A stretch of 64,000 nucleotides of DNA from Mesostigma viride (taxonomy: Eukaryota > Streptophyta > Mesostigmatophyceae > Mesostigmatales > Mesostigmataceae), in NCBI GenBank assembly GCA_009746045.1, contig RPFO01000670.1:622954-686953 (forward strand), read 5' to 3'. Below, piece by piece: positions 37,901 through 47,843 of this stretch. The notes below the pieces were generated by a model. That model was not told where the DNA came from. It did no database searches and saw only the letters and a program-made list of their open reading frames with translations. Every line of letters begins with the position of its first letter. The first letter of the stretch is position 1. A program made the position numbers and the translations under genes.

Positions 37901-38398
37901 GAAGCTCAGGGAGCTGCGCTTGGTCACGGGTTTTGCACATCCCTGTAAAGAGTTTAGTGGCAAACTATGGCGTTACTTCCGCACCTGACATGTATGCAGT
38001 GCTCTGGAAATGCTTGTTGCTGAAACTCAGCTTGCGTGCATTAGCCATGCCCAAAGGCTTTCTGGAGCCCCAAGCACACCCCCTGGGTTTTGGCAGTCGT
38101 CTATCCAACATACACTCGCTGGATCCTCACCCTTATGTGTTGATATTTTAGTCAGTTCAGACTTGGTCGAGAAACCAGTGAATGTGGTACCAAGGAGAGC
38201 CTGGTAATTGCATGCACTGCTCAAGCTAACGGCTATCCCCAGCTGCTCTTGACTGCACTTCCATGATTGGTATCGCCCACCTACCCACTGATACAGCTGG
38301 TGGCCATGGGCTTTGACAACGCGGCCGCAACAAAGGCTTACAAGTCCACGGGAGAGTTGGGTGCAGCGGCGGAATTGCTGCTCCTAGGCAGCGAGTAA
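31989..38398 (+). CDS. TKL-type protein kinase with N-terminal KDGxxDMR repeats and C-terminal UBA domains
   Basis: Six exons: 31989-33636, 34382-34608, 34998-35162, 35747-35910, 36739-37045 and 38297-38398, 2613 nt in phase, 870 residues. A Gly/Ser-rich N terminus carries seven copies of a KDGxxDMR-like motif (for example LHYRKDGQLDMRYASS and IPTKKDGTPDMRTTAA) over about residues 27-300. Kinase core: GRGAFG (420-425), VAVK Lys445, alpha-C Glu463, HGDLKSQN (542-549, catalytic Asp544; Gly replaces the usual Arg of HRD), DFG 562-564, GYMAPELL, DVYSFGVLM and CWHKDPKQRPTF. All catalytic residues are present, so it should phosphorylate Ser/Thr or Tyr. The C terminus has a UBA domain (802-837, LCAMGFERS) and a second UBA-like motif (838-870, LVAMGFDNA), which usually bind ubiquitin. 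I do not recognise the repeat as a named domain. No transmembrane segment was seen. Confidence 0.9.
35960..36113 (-). mobile_element. tRNA-related SINE family B in kinase intron 4, with 10-bp target duplication
   Basis: 154 bp flanked by ggcttcatat at 35950-35959 and 36114-36123. On the minus strand it begins at TTCGGATCAGGAGACTC (box A-like) with ATTCGATTCC (box B-like, complement of 36055-36064) about 35 bp later, the spacing expected for a pol III promoter. Relatives lie at 25458-25625 and 10345-10530. Confidence 0.78.
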
Positions 38399-39507
38399 GC
38401 GTTGTCGCAATGGTCAATAATAGGGTTTCATGCCGGACGTTATAGTTTCACGTCACATCGGCTCAGTTGTGAGATTTCATCGAAGACCAAATCTGTACGG
38501 TATACTAAAACCTTAGAGGCAGCCAGCTGCATTGTATATTACTGTCAACGATGGCACAGTGAAAGAACCAGAAGTGGGGCACGGGGATCATTCATGGTAT
38601 ATGGTACCCTGCAGCTTGGTGCACCTTGTTTGTGAAGGGTGGGGAGCCATGCATGCGACCCGCACGCTCAAGGAGCAGCTAGTAGAGGACATGAGGGGCT
38701 CAGGCCTCTCCGTGGTACGGAGAAAGATGCAGAACAAGGGCCTGCAGGCATCTGGGCCCAGGTTGTGGAGGACAATGATCCCCCCGCAGTAGGGAAGAAG
38801 AACGTATCCCACTATGGGAAAAACGCCCGGCGTGACGGCTAGGGCCTGGCACTACCTGCCACATGGCATGTCCCGTTGGCTTGTTAGTTTAGGCATCAGA
38901 TAGATACAATAGAACCGGTAGGATTGCTTGTCCACCCATCCATCCATCGGGGTCAATACTCCGTGACTCCCCAACGGGAGTACGAGTTAAAATAATGCAT
39001 GCGAACGACCATTGGGGCCGGCTTGGCTGGCTACTTGTTTAGCCGTCAATGTAATGGAGCGCACGATGTTTTTATTGAGAAAGGGGGTAAGCAAAGTTAC
39101 CGAGAGGATGGCAGGGGGGGCTGGCATGGAGCGTGCTATATATTAAGGCTCTGGCGAACGCACCGCAATAGTAGTTATAATTGGTAGCCAGCGTACATGC
39201 CATCCAGTTTATAATTGCAGGCTTGATGACAGCATGGTTCTTTTTCCCCAGGGCCTGTTAGCCTTTTTTCGGACTTACAAGTTTACATATTTTTTGCGAA
39301 CTTGCCTACCTCATGCAAAATTCTAAGTCCCAAGCGTACGCCCTTACAAGGAAAAAAGCCCCACTTCCTGGTGTAAGTGCAGTGCAAGTGCCTAATATTT
39401 AAGATGTTTGGGACTATGGACCCGCTGGCGCTGCGCCACTTCTTTCGTGAGATTGGAAAATCTCTGTTGCCCGCGTGAGGACGCACTTCCAATTTCAACT
39501 CCTACAT
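38399..39507. other. Intergenic, downstream of the kinase gene
   Basis: Only short open frames without recognisable motifs. No repeat from elsewhere in the window was noticed. Confidence 0.4.
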
Positions 39508-40660
39508 TAATTAATTAATTAATTAATAGACACGTGACTGCACGTGAGCATAAGTCCTCATTGGGAGGGGAACATGGGATGGAATGGATGGTGTAAGCTA
39601 TCTAGGTCCTAGTTACAGGGGTGTGGGCACCGCGGCCCGAATCTCCATGAATGCCATACTTGGTCACACACGGAGCCCCCACAGGCTTGGGGGTGGTCTC
39701 CTTCATCACTACTTGCCATCTATCCTTGCGTACCATCTGCCTCCATATTACAGACAAACCAGGAGGCTGCCCGGGTGTGAGCCCGTCACGTCTAGTGTAG
39801 CACATGTCCATGCCGAGTCTATCACGAAAAGTCCACGGGTGGCGGCCCTGCCGCGCGCGGCCGGGGGCACGCCAGGTGAGAAATATCGCCCAGGCTGGGC
39901 GGGCTTGGTGCCAGCTAGTCTATCTGATGTCAAAGAGACAACCAGCGCAGGCCAGAAATCGGGAGAATCCGGACCATGGTAGCTCGAGCCTGCCGTTATC
40001 TTTTCCGCGTTTTCGAGTCGTTCAGGATGATGAAGATGAATGGTGATGGAAATGTGTATCCTTGTGCATTGAAATTATGGCTGGCTTACGTGTGGAGCGA
40101 TGTATCTACCTGATCTGTGTGGGCCAGGTGCCCGGCTAGGCCCAGGCGCCTGTGCCTAATAATGTGGGAAACATAGGGCAAATCAGCGTACAAATTTAAT
40201 GTGCAAACCAAAGGGGATGTTAAGGGCCTTGCGCAGCATCTTGGTGACGGCGCCGTCGAGTCGTTGCTCCAGCTCCTGCGTCAGTGTCCAGGTCTCGGCG
40301 CCGTAGGTCAGGCCGGATCGTCAGAATGACGACCTTGAAGAGGTCACGCTTGACGATCCGGGGTAGGGCGGGGTTGCTCCACCAGCGGCGGTGGTCATGG
40401 AGGTGCGCCCACGCCATGCCGATCCGTGTCGTCATGTCGTCCTCGCAGTCGGGAAGCCAACTGCCGAGCAGCTTGAAGTGGCCTGAAGTAGGGTAGGGGA
40501 CCTCGGTGTCGTCTAAGAGGCGGAGTGTGGGTGCCGGGGGCCCTGTCATGCCGAGGGCCAGGGCCCGATCCGTTTTGGGGCTGATTTCTAGACCAACCGC
40601 CCGAGCCTCGAGCGCCAGGCAGTCCAGCCAAAGTTGGGCAGACTCCACATGCCTCCCATC
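39508..40660 (-). pseudogene. LINE ORF2 C-terminal half with 3' end, minus-strand copy
   Basis: Reading from about 40650 downwards: ESAQLWLDCLALEARAVGLE, ISPKT and TLRLLDDTEVPYPTSGHFKL, then broken frames. It is nearly identical to the plus-strand copy at 44470-46100 after its YADD motif. The 3' end carries a CACGTG inverted repeat (39531-39546) and a TTAATTAATTAAT tail at 39506-39529. It is interrupted by the 168-bp retroposon at 39931-40098. It is dead: 5' truncated and frameshifted. Confidence 0.8.
39931..40098 (-). mobile_element. Short retroposon, copy 2 (168 bp, longest) inside a LINE
   Basis: Flanked by gatgt at 39926-39930 and 40099-40103. The sister LINE at 45645-45665 keeps the uninterrupted sequence with one gatgt complement (acatc), so it is the empty site. 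The reverse complement ends at gctggttgtctctttg. It has no ORF and no clear pol III boxes. Confidence 0.88.
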
Positions 40661-40689
40661 TTTTACTGGGATTTTCGCACCGTGCATGG

Positions 40690-40876
40690 CGGGGTGGCCG
40701 GCAGAACCAGAACTGGTTCCTCTATCTCCATACCACTCTCCTCGATCAGGGTGGTGTGTGCCAGTTGGACGGTTTGGTCGGTCTTTCCCCACTCCACCAT
40801 CAATTGCCGTGAGGACGCGGATCCATGGGCCATCTATTCACCCAACCACCGGCCCGTCCGCATTACCGTGCCATGA
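40690..40876 (+). pseudogene. LINE endonuclease-domain remnant, plus strand
   Basis: It reads RTRTGSSISIPLSS and, further on, NCREDADPWAIYSPNHRP up to a stop at 40876. It is homologous to the minus-strand remnant at 28844-29071 and lies head-on against the minus-strand LINE at its left, so one element broke the other. Confidence 0.5.
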
Positions 40877-41089
40877 ACTACGATCAAGTGGGCAGGGTTG
40901 CCACATGCTCATTGATGTCTCCGTGGCTCAGCCACTCTCCGGGCGCCACATCCTCCGGGCGGCCGCTGTGCAGATGCCGGCGCTGACGTGCCGCTGTGGC
41001 CGATCGGGATAATATCATTATTTTCTACTGAGATTAGCATAGTACTCCGTGGCATGCCCATGTGCATGACACACAAGTACTTACTTACT

Positions 41090-41480
41090 TACAGTGGCCG
41101 AATGAGCGCGACAAGTTTCAATGCCCCCTATGGCAATGTGGCCGGCCCCTCCGGGTTATCCCCTTTGTCCTTGAGGGGTTCGGGGCAATGGACCCCAAGA
41201 CGGCAGATCGAGTTTTTTCACGAGTGCTGCCAGCGGCGGTAACTACCGCCTGCCTCGACCTTGAGGGTCAGACTGCCCCGTCAGTACGTGGTCTGCCCGG
41301 ACATGGTCAGCTCGTAATGGCGGCAGCGCCTGTCCCTCACCCTAGTCACTTGAGCAGCACCTTCCTAAGGGGCATGCGCTTCTCCCCACGGGCCCCGCGG
41401 CGCCCGGCCATTTCTAGCCAGGGTAAAAGTCCGCAGGTGGAGGTCATTGGGCCCCTGAGGATAGCCGCTACACTATACTG
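41090..41480 (+). pseudogene. LINE ORF2 C-terminal remnant
   Basis: It reads RVIPFVLEGFGAMDPKTA and then broken frames, matching the VPFVLEEFGAMGP fragments at 25867 and, reversed, 26854-27135. Frameshifts and a missing 5' part mark it as a relic. Confidence 0.6.
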
Positions 41481-41654
41481 CCTCGTCTGCCCGCATTAAC
41501 CGACAGTTAGTAGAGGACAGCTAGCTCGGATGAGGATTATATCGATCCCCCCCTCTATAGTGACTGTATGGTTGGGGCATGCATGATGCATGGAAGATAT
41601 TTGTAGCTTCAGTCGTGTAATTATTATATTTTTCATGCAGATGAGATAACTAGT

Positions 41655-42374
41655 TTAGTACTGCGTGGCTCGAGAAGACTCACTTCACCCTAGACGACGA
41701 CTTGACCCTGGCGCAGCAACAACGGCCGGCGACGGGAGTTATGGCCGACCTACCTCCAGCTCCGGCAGACCATGGCGGGGAAGCCGGTGCATGTACTGGA
41801 GTTAAGGGGGCGGCCATCTACGTCGGCCACAAGCCATGGCACGCGACCCCAGCGCCCCCAGCGACTCCAGACGCCCCAGCTAAGTTAGGGGAATACCGCC
41901 GCAGTAGTAGTGTAGAATAGATAGACGGTGGCCTTGTACATGTACATACGCCTCCTACAGGCACTATACCAGCTGATTCAAGAGCATTATTTAGCCATGT
42001 ACATGTGTGCCCATGATGTGCCACACACCAGATGCTGCCTAGCTTTATCTATTTAGTAGTTATGCTGTGCCCACGCAGAGAGCTACTCTCTGCTGAGAAG
42101 CCATGCCCTAGCTCTTGTATAGCCATGATGATCTTCCCCCCCCATGACAGGCTCGATCCCTTAGTTGGGTTGAGCTTGAGACTCTGGGGGGTGCAGGTGC
42201 CCTTCAGGTGCACCTAGAGCAAGTGTCGTTTACATTCCCACCCTTGCAGGGAGTATAGCTTAGAATGTATAAAAAGCCATGTGCCCCCGTAATTCTCTGG
42301 GATACATATGTGCTACATATACTCCCAACGGATCGAGTTATGTTCCTGAAATTAATTAATCAATTATTTAATTA
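41655..42374 (+). mobile_element. LINE fragment: ORF1 C terminus, 3' UTR and tail
   Basis: The left part encodes THFTLDDDLTLAQQQR, matching the ORF1 at 54065-54613 (LFTLDDDLTLAQQQRRR), then a frameshifted tail to a stop near 41918. The 3' UTR runs to a hairpin-bearing end and an ATTAATTAATC tail at 42352-42374. The same UTR is seen reversed at 53650-54060. Confidence 0.72.
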
Positions 42375-42399
42375 ACTACGTGGCATCCCCATGCGCATG

Positions 42400-43468
42400 A
42401 CACGCAATGCCCATGCGCATGCCATCGCTGTTCAGCCCACCTGGCGCCGGCAGATGGCAGCCCGATCCTACCGCACTCCTACGCGGACCTACTGCGCCGG
42501 TCAGCGACCACCTCGACCACGGAATGCCATCCCCATGCAGAAAGCTGCAGGAGCTGAAAGCTCATGCAACGTCGCGCAGAAGCGCGTGAGGACACCGACC
42601 GGGCACGCCGCGCCAATGCCTGCGTCGTTTCGAGAAGCAGCCAAGGGAGACGGTCAAGTCTCTTGAGGCCGAGCTCAAGAGCAAGCTCCTTACCCAACTG
42701 GAACTCGTAGGTAAAATTCGAACTGTACGTGTTGCATGCATGGCTGCCACCGCCCGTTCCTCACTCGCGGGACATGCAAGGCGGCACCCCCACCAGTCAT
42801 GTTTACCCGTCCGTTCCATTGACGGAGGATAAGCGGCTGTTCCTCTAGCTCGTGCCGCGGGCGTAAGAAGCTGCATGACCTCTCCTGGACGCTGGACGAT
42901 GACCTGACCCCCGCTCAGCAGCAGCAGCAGTGACGCTACCTGTACGTGGCCGGAGACCCGGAGTTACTCCGCCACAAGCAAGAGGTCCCCCATGCAAGAA
43001 GCCCAAGGTGTTCTGGAGGGGCGGGGATCGACCTGATCGTCAGCAACCCGAGCTGTGGAAGCCTTACACGGCTATGACTAGCCATAGTGTAGTCACACCC
43101 ATGTTTGGGTGATGCAACCTGGACATCGCCATCCCATGGTGCAATGCCAATGCAGGATAGTAGAACGTATAAGCCATGCATGCCTATAGCCTAGCCATGC
43201 AGTAGCCAACAGACATCCGCCAGCCTCTAAGCTATGATGTGTCTCGCTTAGCACTGCTTGTTCGCTTATGTACTCTCCATATAGCAATGCAATGCTCACA
43301 CACACGGGCCATATTGCATCCGGCCCATGGGTTGTATAGCCCAGACTGTATTAAAAACCCACAGATGCCCCTTCTCAGGGCTATGTGTTACATGTGCTCC
43401 CCACGGAGCTATGTTCAATAATTAATTAATTAATTAATTAATTAATTAATTGATTAATTAATTAATTA
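42400..43468 (+). mobile_element. LINE fragment: decayed ORF1, 3' UTR and long TTAA tail
   Basis: Scattered blocks match the 27556-28440 ORF1: LSWTLDDDLTPAQQQQ near 42880 and KPKVFWRGGD near 43000. Several stops and shifts lie between. The 3' end has CCCTTCTCAGGG and CTCCCCACGGAG stem-loops, then about 55 bp of AATTAATT at 43412-43468. Confidence 0.68.
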
Positions 43469-43680
43469 ATATTGCATCCACAGGGGATGCTCCAAATCGT
43501 TTTGACGGGTCTCGGATTATGCATGCACTCCTGCAGGAGTGGCATGCGGCTGTGCAATGTTCATTAATTAATTAATTAATTAATTAATATTGCATCCACA
43601 GGGGATGCTCCAAATCGTTTTGACGGGTCTCGGATTATGCATGCACGCCAGGTGTGGCATGCGGCTGTGGCATGATGCTG
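43469..43680. repeat. About 119-bp direct duplication separated by a TTAA array
   Basis: The segment starting attgcatccacaggggatgc at 43469 recurs at 43588. Between the copies, at about 43563-43587, lies another AATTAATT array. The copies diverge after gcatgcac but share ggcatgcggctgtg. Confidence 0.8.
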
Positions 43681-43775
43681 GGATCAAGAGGGGGTCTCGA
43701 TCTGCCCCCCCGGCCGGCCTGGCCCCTGCCCGTTGTGCACACTCAGGATTAAAAGCACTCCGGTGCTCCGTGATT

Positions 43776-43800
43776 CCCCAACGTGAGGCTCACGTTGGGG
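43776..43800. repeat. Perfect 12-bp inverted repeat
   Basis: CCCCAACGTGAG and CTCACGTTGGGG separated by a single G, followed by a second partial copy (aacgtgaggctcacgt). It could extrude as a hairpin. Its role is unknown. Confidence 0.85.
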
Positions 43801-43849
43801 AACGTGAGGCTCACGTCGTGAGCACTTATTATTATTATTAGTATCAACA

Positions 43850-44150
43850 TCACTCCGTTGGGAGTCAATGTAGCACATATCCCTGAGAAGGGGCATATGG
43901 CTTTAAATACATCCTAGGCTATACTTCATGCAAGGGTGGGAATGTAAGCGACCCTTGCTCTAGGTGCACCAGGGCACCCGCACCCTCATAATCTTCACAC
44001 TATGCCCAGCTAAGGGGGAGTATGTTATGTGGGGGAAGATCATCATGGCTATACAAGAGCTAGGACATGGCTTCTCGACAGAGAGCATCTCTCTGCATGG
44101 CATAGCGTGGCTAAATTCTTAATGCGACATCCATGGGGTCGTGAGCATGT
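43850..44150 (-). mobile_element. LINE 3' UTR fragment, minus strand
   Basis: The reverse complement of the UTR seen at 41930-42340, including the CTCC/GGAG and CCCT/AGGG stem-loops. The tail side is at 43840. There is no coding sequence. Confidence 0.65.
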
Positions 44151-44199
44151 GTTTAACTAATAATTAACACGCAAATACGTACTTACTTCACCCTCACTC

Positions 44200-44462
44200 G
44201 CGCGATGGCTGCATGATGTGTTATATTCCGCCGCGTCTGCGCCGGCCGACTTTGTTGCGACGCAGGCGGTGTAGGTCACTTCCCCGGCCTGGTCGGCAGG
44301 CCAGAGGCGTTGCTGCATGTATAGTTGTATAGTTGTACGCTAGTGTTGCATGGCTTGATCCTTGGGCCTGTCATTGTGATTCTTTTCTTTACGGTCCTTC
44401 CTCTTTGGCTGTCCACTTATGTTGCATTAATTAATCAATTTAATGAATTAAGAACAAATAAC
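44200..44462 (+). mobile_element. LINE 3' UTR fragment with TTAA-type tail, plus strand
   Basis: Matches the 3' UTR at 26650-26850 (minus) including gttgctgcatgtatagttg and tttacggtccttcctctttg. It ends in attaattaatcaatttaatg at 44428-44450. Confidence 0.62.
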
Positions 44463-44469
44463 TCCGTGA

Positions 44470-46095
44470 CGACCCCGCCAACTACCACGGAGCCTGCATC
44501 CAGAGCGCCGCACTCAAGTTGTTCATGCGTATGATCCTCAACCGCCTTCCTTCTGCTCTCGACCGTCACCTAGGGGACAGTCAAATGGGCTTTCGTCCTG
44601 GGCGCAACACCGTCATGGCCATCTTCGTCGCGCGTCACCTCTTCGCGGAAATCGCTCTCCTGCAGCCTGGTGAGTTTCCCGCCATCCTGATCTTCGTCGA
44701 CTTCATCAAGGCTTTTGATTCTGTCCTCTGGGACACTCTATGGGCTGTACTTGCTCGCGCTCGCGTCCCCACTCCCCTGATTACCGTCATCCGCACCGGC
44801 TGCATATGAGGGGTCGACCCGGCCTTCGGTGCGCACTCAACACGGCTTTACCCCACCATGCCCACTGCAGATCGACCGGCGTCTGGCAGGGTTGCGTCCT
44901 GTCGCCGTACCTGTTTATTATTGTAGTGGATTATGCTATGCGCCAGGCACGTGCTCGCTTTGCTAGCATTGCAGGCCGTGCCCCTGGCCTAGCGATCACG
45001 AACGAGCTTGGAGAAGGGGGGCCGACTAACAAGCAGAATTTACTAGCTGACCTCATTTATGCCGACGACATCACGCTCATCGAGAAGCCGGAGTCTGCCC
45101 AACTTTGGCTGGACTGCCTGGCGCTCGAGGCTCGAGCGGTTGGTCTAGAAATCAGCCCCAAAACGGAGGCCCTGGCCCTCGGCATGGCAGGGCCCCCGGC
45201 ACCCACACTCCGCCTCTTGGACGACACCGAGGTCCCCTACCCTACTTCAGGCCACTTCAAGCTAGCTGCTCGGCAGTTGGCTTCCCGACAGTCTGCGAGG
45301 ACGACCTGACGACATGGATCGGCATGGCGTGGGCGCACCTCCATGACCACCGCCGCAGGTGGAGCAACCCCGCCCTACCCGGCCCGGATCGTCAAGTGTG
45401 ACCTCTTCAAGGTCGTCGATCATTCTGACGATCCTGACCTACGGCGCCGAGACCTGGACACTGGCGCAGGAGCTGGAGCAACGACTTGAACGTCACCAAG
45501 ATGCTGCGCAAGGCCCTTAACATCCCGGCCTTTGGTTTGCACATTAGTAATGAGGATTTGTACGCTGATTTGCCCTATGTTTCCCACATTATTAGGCACA
45601 GGCGCCTGGGCCTAGCCGGGCACCTGGCTCGCACAGATCTATCAGGTAGACACATCAGATAGACTAGCTGGCACCAAGCCCGCCCAGCCTGGGCGATATG
45701 TCCTCACCTGGCATGCCCCACCTGGGCCGTGCGCGGCAGGGCCGCCACCCGTGGACTTTTCGTGATAGACTCGGCATGGACATGTCTACACTAGACGCGA
45801 CGGGCTCACGCCCGGGCAGCCTCCTGGTTTGTCTGTAATATGGAGGCAGATGGTACGCAAGGATAGATGGCAAGTAGTGATGAAGGAGACCAGCCCCAAG
45901 CCTGTGGGGGCTCTGCGTGTGACCGCGTATGCCGGTATGGCATTCATAGCGATTCGGGCCGAGGTGCCCACACCCATGTAACTCGGGACCTAGATAGCTT
46001 ACACCATCCATTCCATCCCATGTTCCCCTCCCACTGAGGACTTACTGTAAATGCTCACGTGACGCAGTCACGTGTCTATTAACTAATTAATTAAT
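44470..46095 (+). pseudogene. LINE reverse transcriptase fragment with complete 3' end
   Basis: The best-preserved RT of the LINEs. It opens with DDPANYHGACIQSAALKLFM, then QMGFRPGRNT, IFVDFIKAFDSVLWDTLWAV and a stop at 44807. A second frame (to 45309) has GVWQGCVLSPYLFIIVVDYA and the active site LIYADDITLIEK. Past further shifts come LTYGAETWTLAQELEQRLE and RRLGLAGHL, the usual C-terminal blocks. The 3' end has CACGTGAC-GCA-GTCACGTG (46056-46074) and a TTAATTAATTAAT tail. It is 5' truncated in front of RT motif 0/1, so endonuclease and ORF1 are absent. Frameshifts make it inactive. Confidence 0.85.
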
Positions 46096-46200
46096 TAATA
46101 TAACTCCGTTGGGAGCATACGTAACACATGGCCCTGAGAAGGGGGCTGCCATTTGTTTTTTCATACATTCTGGGCTACAACCTGCAGCTAGGTGGGGGGT
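46085..46200 (-). mobile_element. LINE 3' end fragment, tail-to-tail with the RT LINE
   Basis: The minus-strand 3' end (CTCC-CAAC-GGAG stem, CCCTTCTCAGGG-like stem) abuts the plus-strand element so that both share one AATTAATTAATTAAT run at 46080-46100. Confidence 0.65.
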
Positions 46201-46204
46201 GTAA

Positions 46205-46748
46205 ACAGCCCGACAAAAATAAATAAATAAATTATAACATGCCTCCGTTGGGAGATCATGTAGCACATATTCCTTGATGGGTGGTGGAGTGGCGAGAGCC
46301 GCCTAATCGGGCTAACCTAACGCTAATCTAGCTAGTCTAGAAAAATCCTAACTACCCTATACTCATCAAAACGCCTCCTCCGCTTGGGGGGAGGTGGTTT
46401 GCCCACAGGGTCGGGCGTGTGAGCCTTGGCAATCCTCTTCCACCGCGTCTTGTTCTGCATGGCAGTCCAAAGAAGGGAGAGATCTCGAGTGGATGCGGTA
46501 TTCAAACTGGGCTGGGACCAGTAGGTCATCCAGCAACATCTGTACGTAGAGTTCGTGACATGTTTCCCTACCTTTTTGGCAATGCCCTTGGGGCCAGGCC
46601 AGGTCAGAATGTGCCGCCCTGGCTGGCCAAGCCGCTGGGGGGCTGCCAGACCAAGGGCGGTGTCGACCTGGCTGGTGCGAGCAAGGTGTCCTACAAATGC
46701 TATCCTACACTGTCTAATCTCGTCCGAAATACGAGGCATGCCCTGCAT
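46205..46748 (-). pseudogene. LINE ORF2 C-terminal fragment and 3' end, minus strand
   Basis: The open frame 46748-46332 reads RISDEIRQCRIAFVGHLART and PGRHILTWPGPKGIAKKVGK and ends in a basic tail, KPPPPKRRRRFDEYR. This is the region after RT (RRL..GHL type) of a LINE ORF2. The 3' UTR ends at CTCCCAACGGAGGCATG and a TTTATTTATTTA tail (46220-46236). The preserved 139 codons suggest a younger copy than its neighbours. Confidence 0.72.
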
Positions 46749-46839
46749 GATACAAAGACTCTAATGACGGGCGCTTGGAAAACCCTACGTTCAGGACCTG
46801 TCGGAGCATCCTGTAAACTGTGCCGTCTAGCCTAGATGC

Positions 46840-47275
46840 CAGTGTGGGGGTGAGTGTCCACGCCTCGGCGCCATACGTGAGCACCGACCTACTCTGGGTG
46901 CACTAGGTGCACCTGCACCTCCATGTATTCCAGCAGCTAAGTTGCGGACATGCGTGGGGCAGAAGATGATCGGTTGTGGCTAGGCAATAGCTAGAGCATG
47001 ACATCTCAGCAGAGAGTAACTCTCTGCAAGGGCAAAGCATTAAAATTAAATTAAAATTAAATTATAACATGACTCCGTTGGGAGATCATGTAGCACATAT
47101 TCCCTTGCTGGATGGATGGAGGTGTGCAAAGCCGCGAAACCGAACTAATCTAGCTCTAAGCTATTCGAGTCTAGAAAACCCTAGCTACTCTACTCAGCAA
47201 AGCGCCCCTTCCTCTTGGGAGGGGCTTGCCCACAGGGGCTGGCGTGTGAGCCTGGACAAACGGGCAAAGCATGAC
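46840..47275 (-). mobile_element. Two further LINE 3' fragments, minus strand
   Basis: 46880-47030 matches the UTR with tctctgctgagatg-type sequence. 47040-47275 repeats the end of the 46205-46748 copy, with a taattttaatttaattt tail at 47038-47065 and a degenerate C-terminal coding end near 47190-47260. Confidence 0.6.
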
Positions 47276-47285
47276 TAAATACTAC

Positions 47286-47575
47286 ACAGGTCGGACAAAT
47301 ATAAATGATATTTGGCCGTATTTGCGTATTTGATTTATAAATGTTGCATATTTAGTCCACTAAATTAATCCGACGGTGAACCCCGTTCGATCGGCAAAAA
47401 ATCATCTAAATTAATTTGACGGTGAAACCGGCTTTGACCAAAATATTTAGATTAATTTGACGGTGAAACCGGCTTTGACCAAAATATTTAGATTAATCCG
47501 ACGGTGAAACCGGCTTTGACCAAAATATTTAGATTAATTTGACGGTGAAACCGGCTTTGACCAAAATATCTAAAT
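47286..47575. repeat. Leader plus 41-bp satellite, left block
   Basis: A leader (acaggtcggacaaatataaa, then tatttggccgtatttgcgta) is followed by one variant unit and four units of a 41-bp repeat with the core gacggtgaaaccggctttga, starting at 47418, 47459, 47500 and 47541. The same leader and first variant unit recur in the same orientation at 53419. Confidence 0.9.
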
Positions 47576-47843
47576 CCATTTCTGGCCTTGCCTTGCTTTG
47601 CATGCATCACCACAAAACATCAAATTTATTACAATATGTGTGCAGGCCGAATCTACAGCAGGCGGGTCTCGCCCCCCCCCCCCATCCAGTTTAACGCCCT
47701 TTAAACCGTCTGACAGGCTAGTGTGCGAGCATTAAAAGCCCGACTCATCCTATCGCGCCTACGGCCTGAGCGTACCTGCTGCCACCAGTCACGAGGTGGC
47801 AGGGGCCGTGCTGGAAGAGGTAGTGGAAGAAGGCACCGCTCCC

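Noticed and set aside
44470-46095. A functional LINE reverse transcriptase gene
   Set aside because: YADD and several RT motifs are present, but there is a stop at 44807, further frameshifts and 5' truncation.
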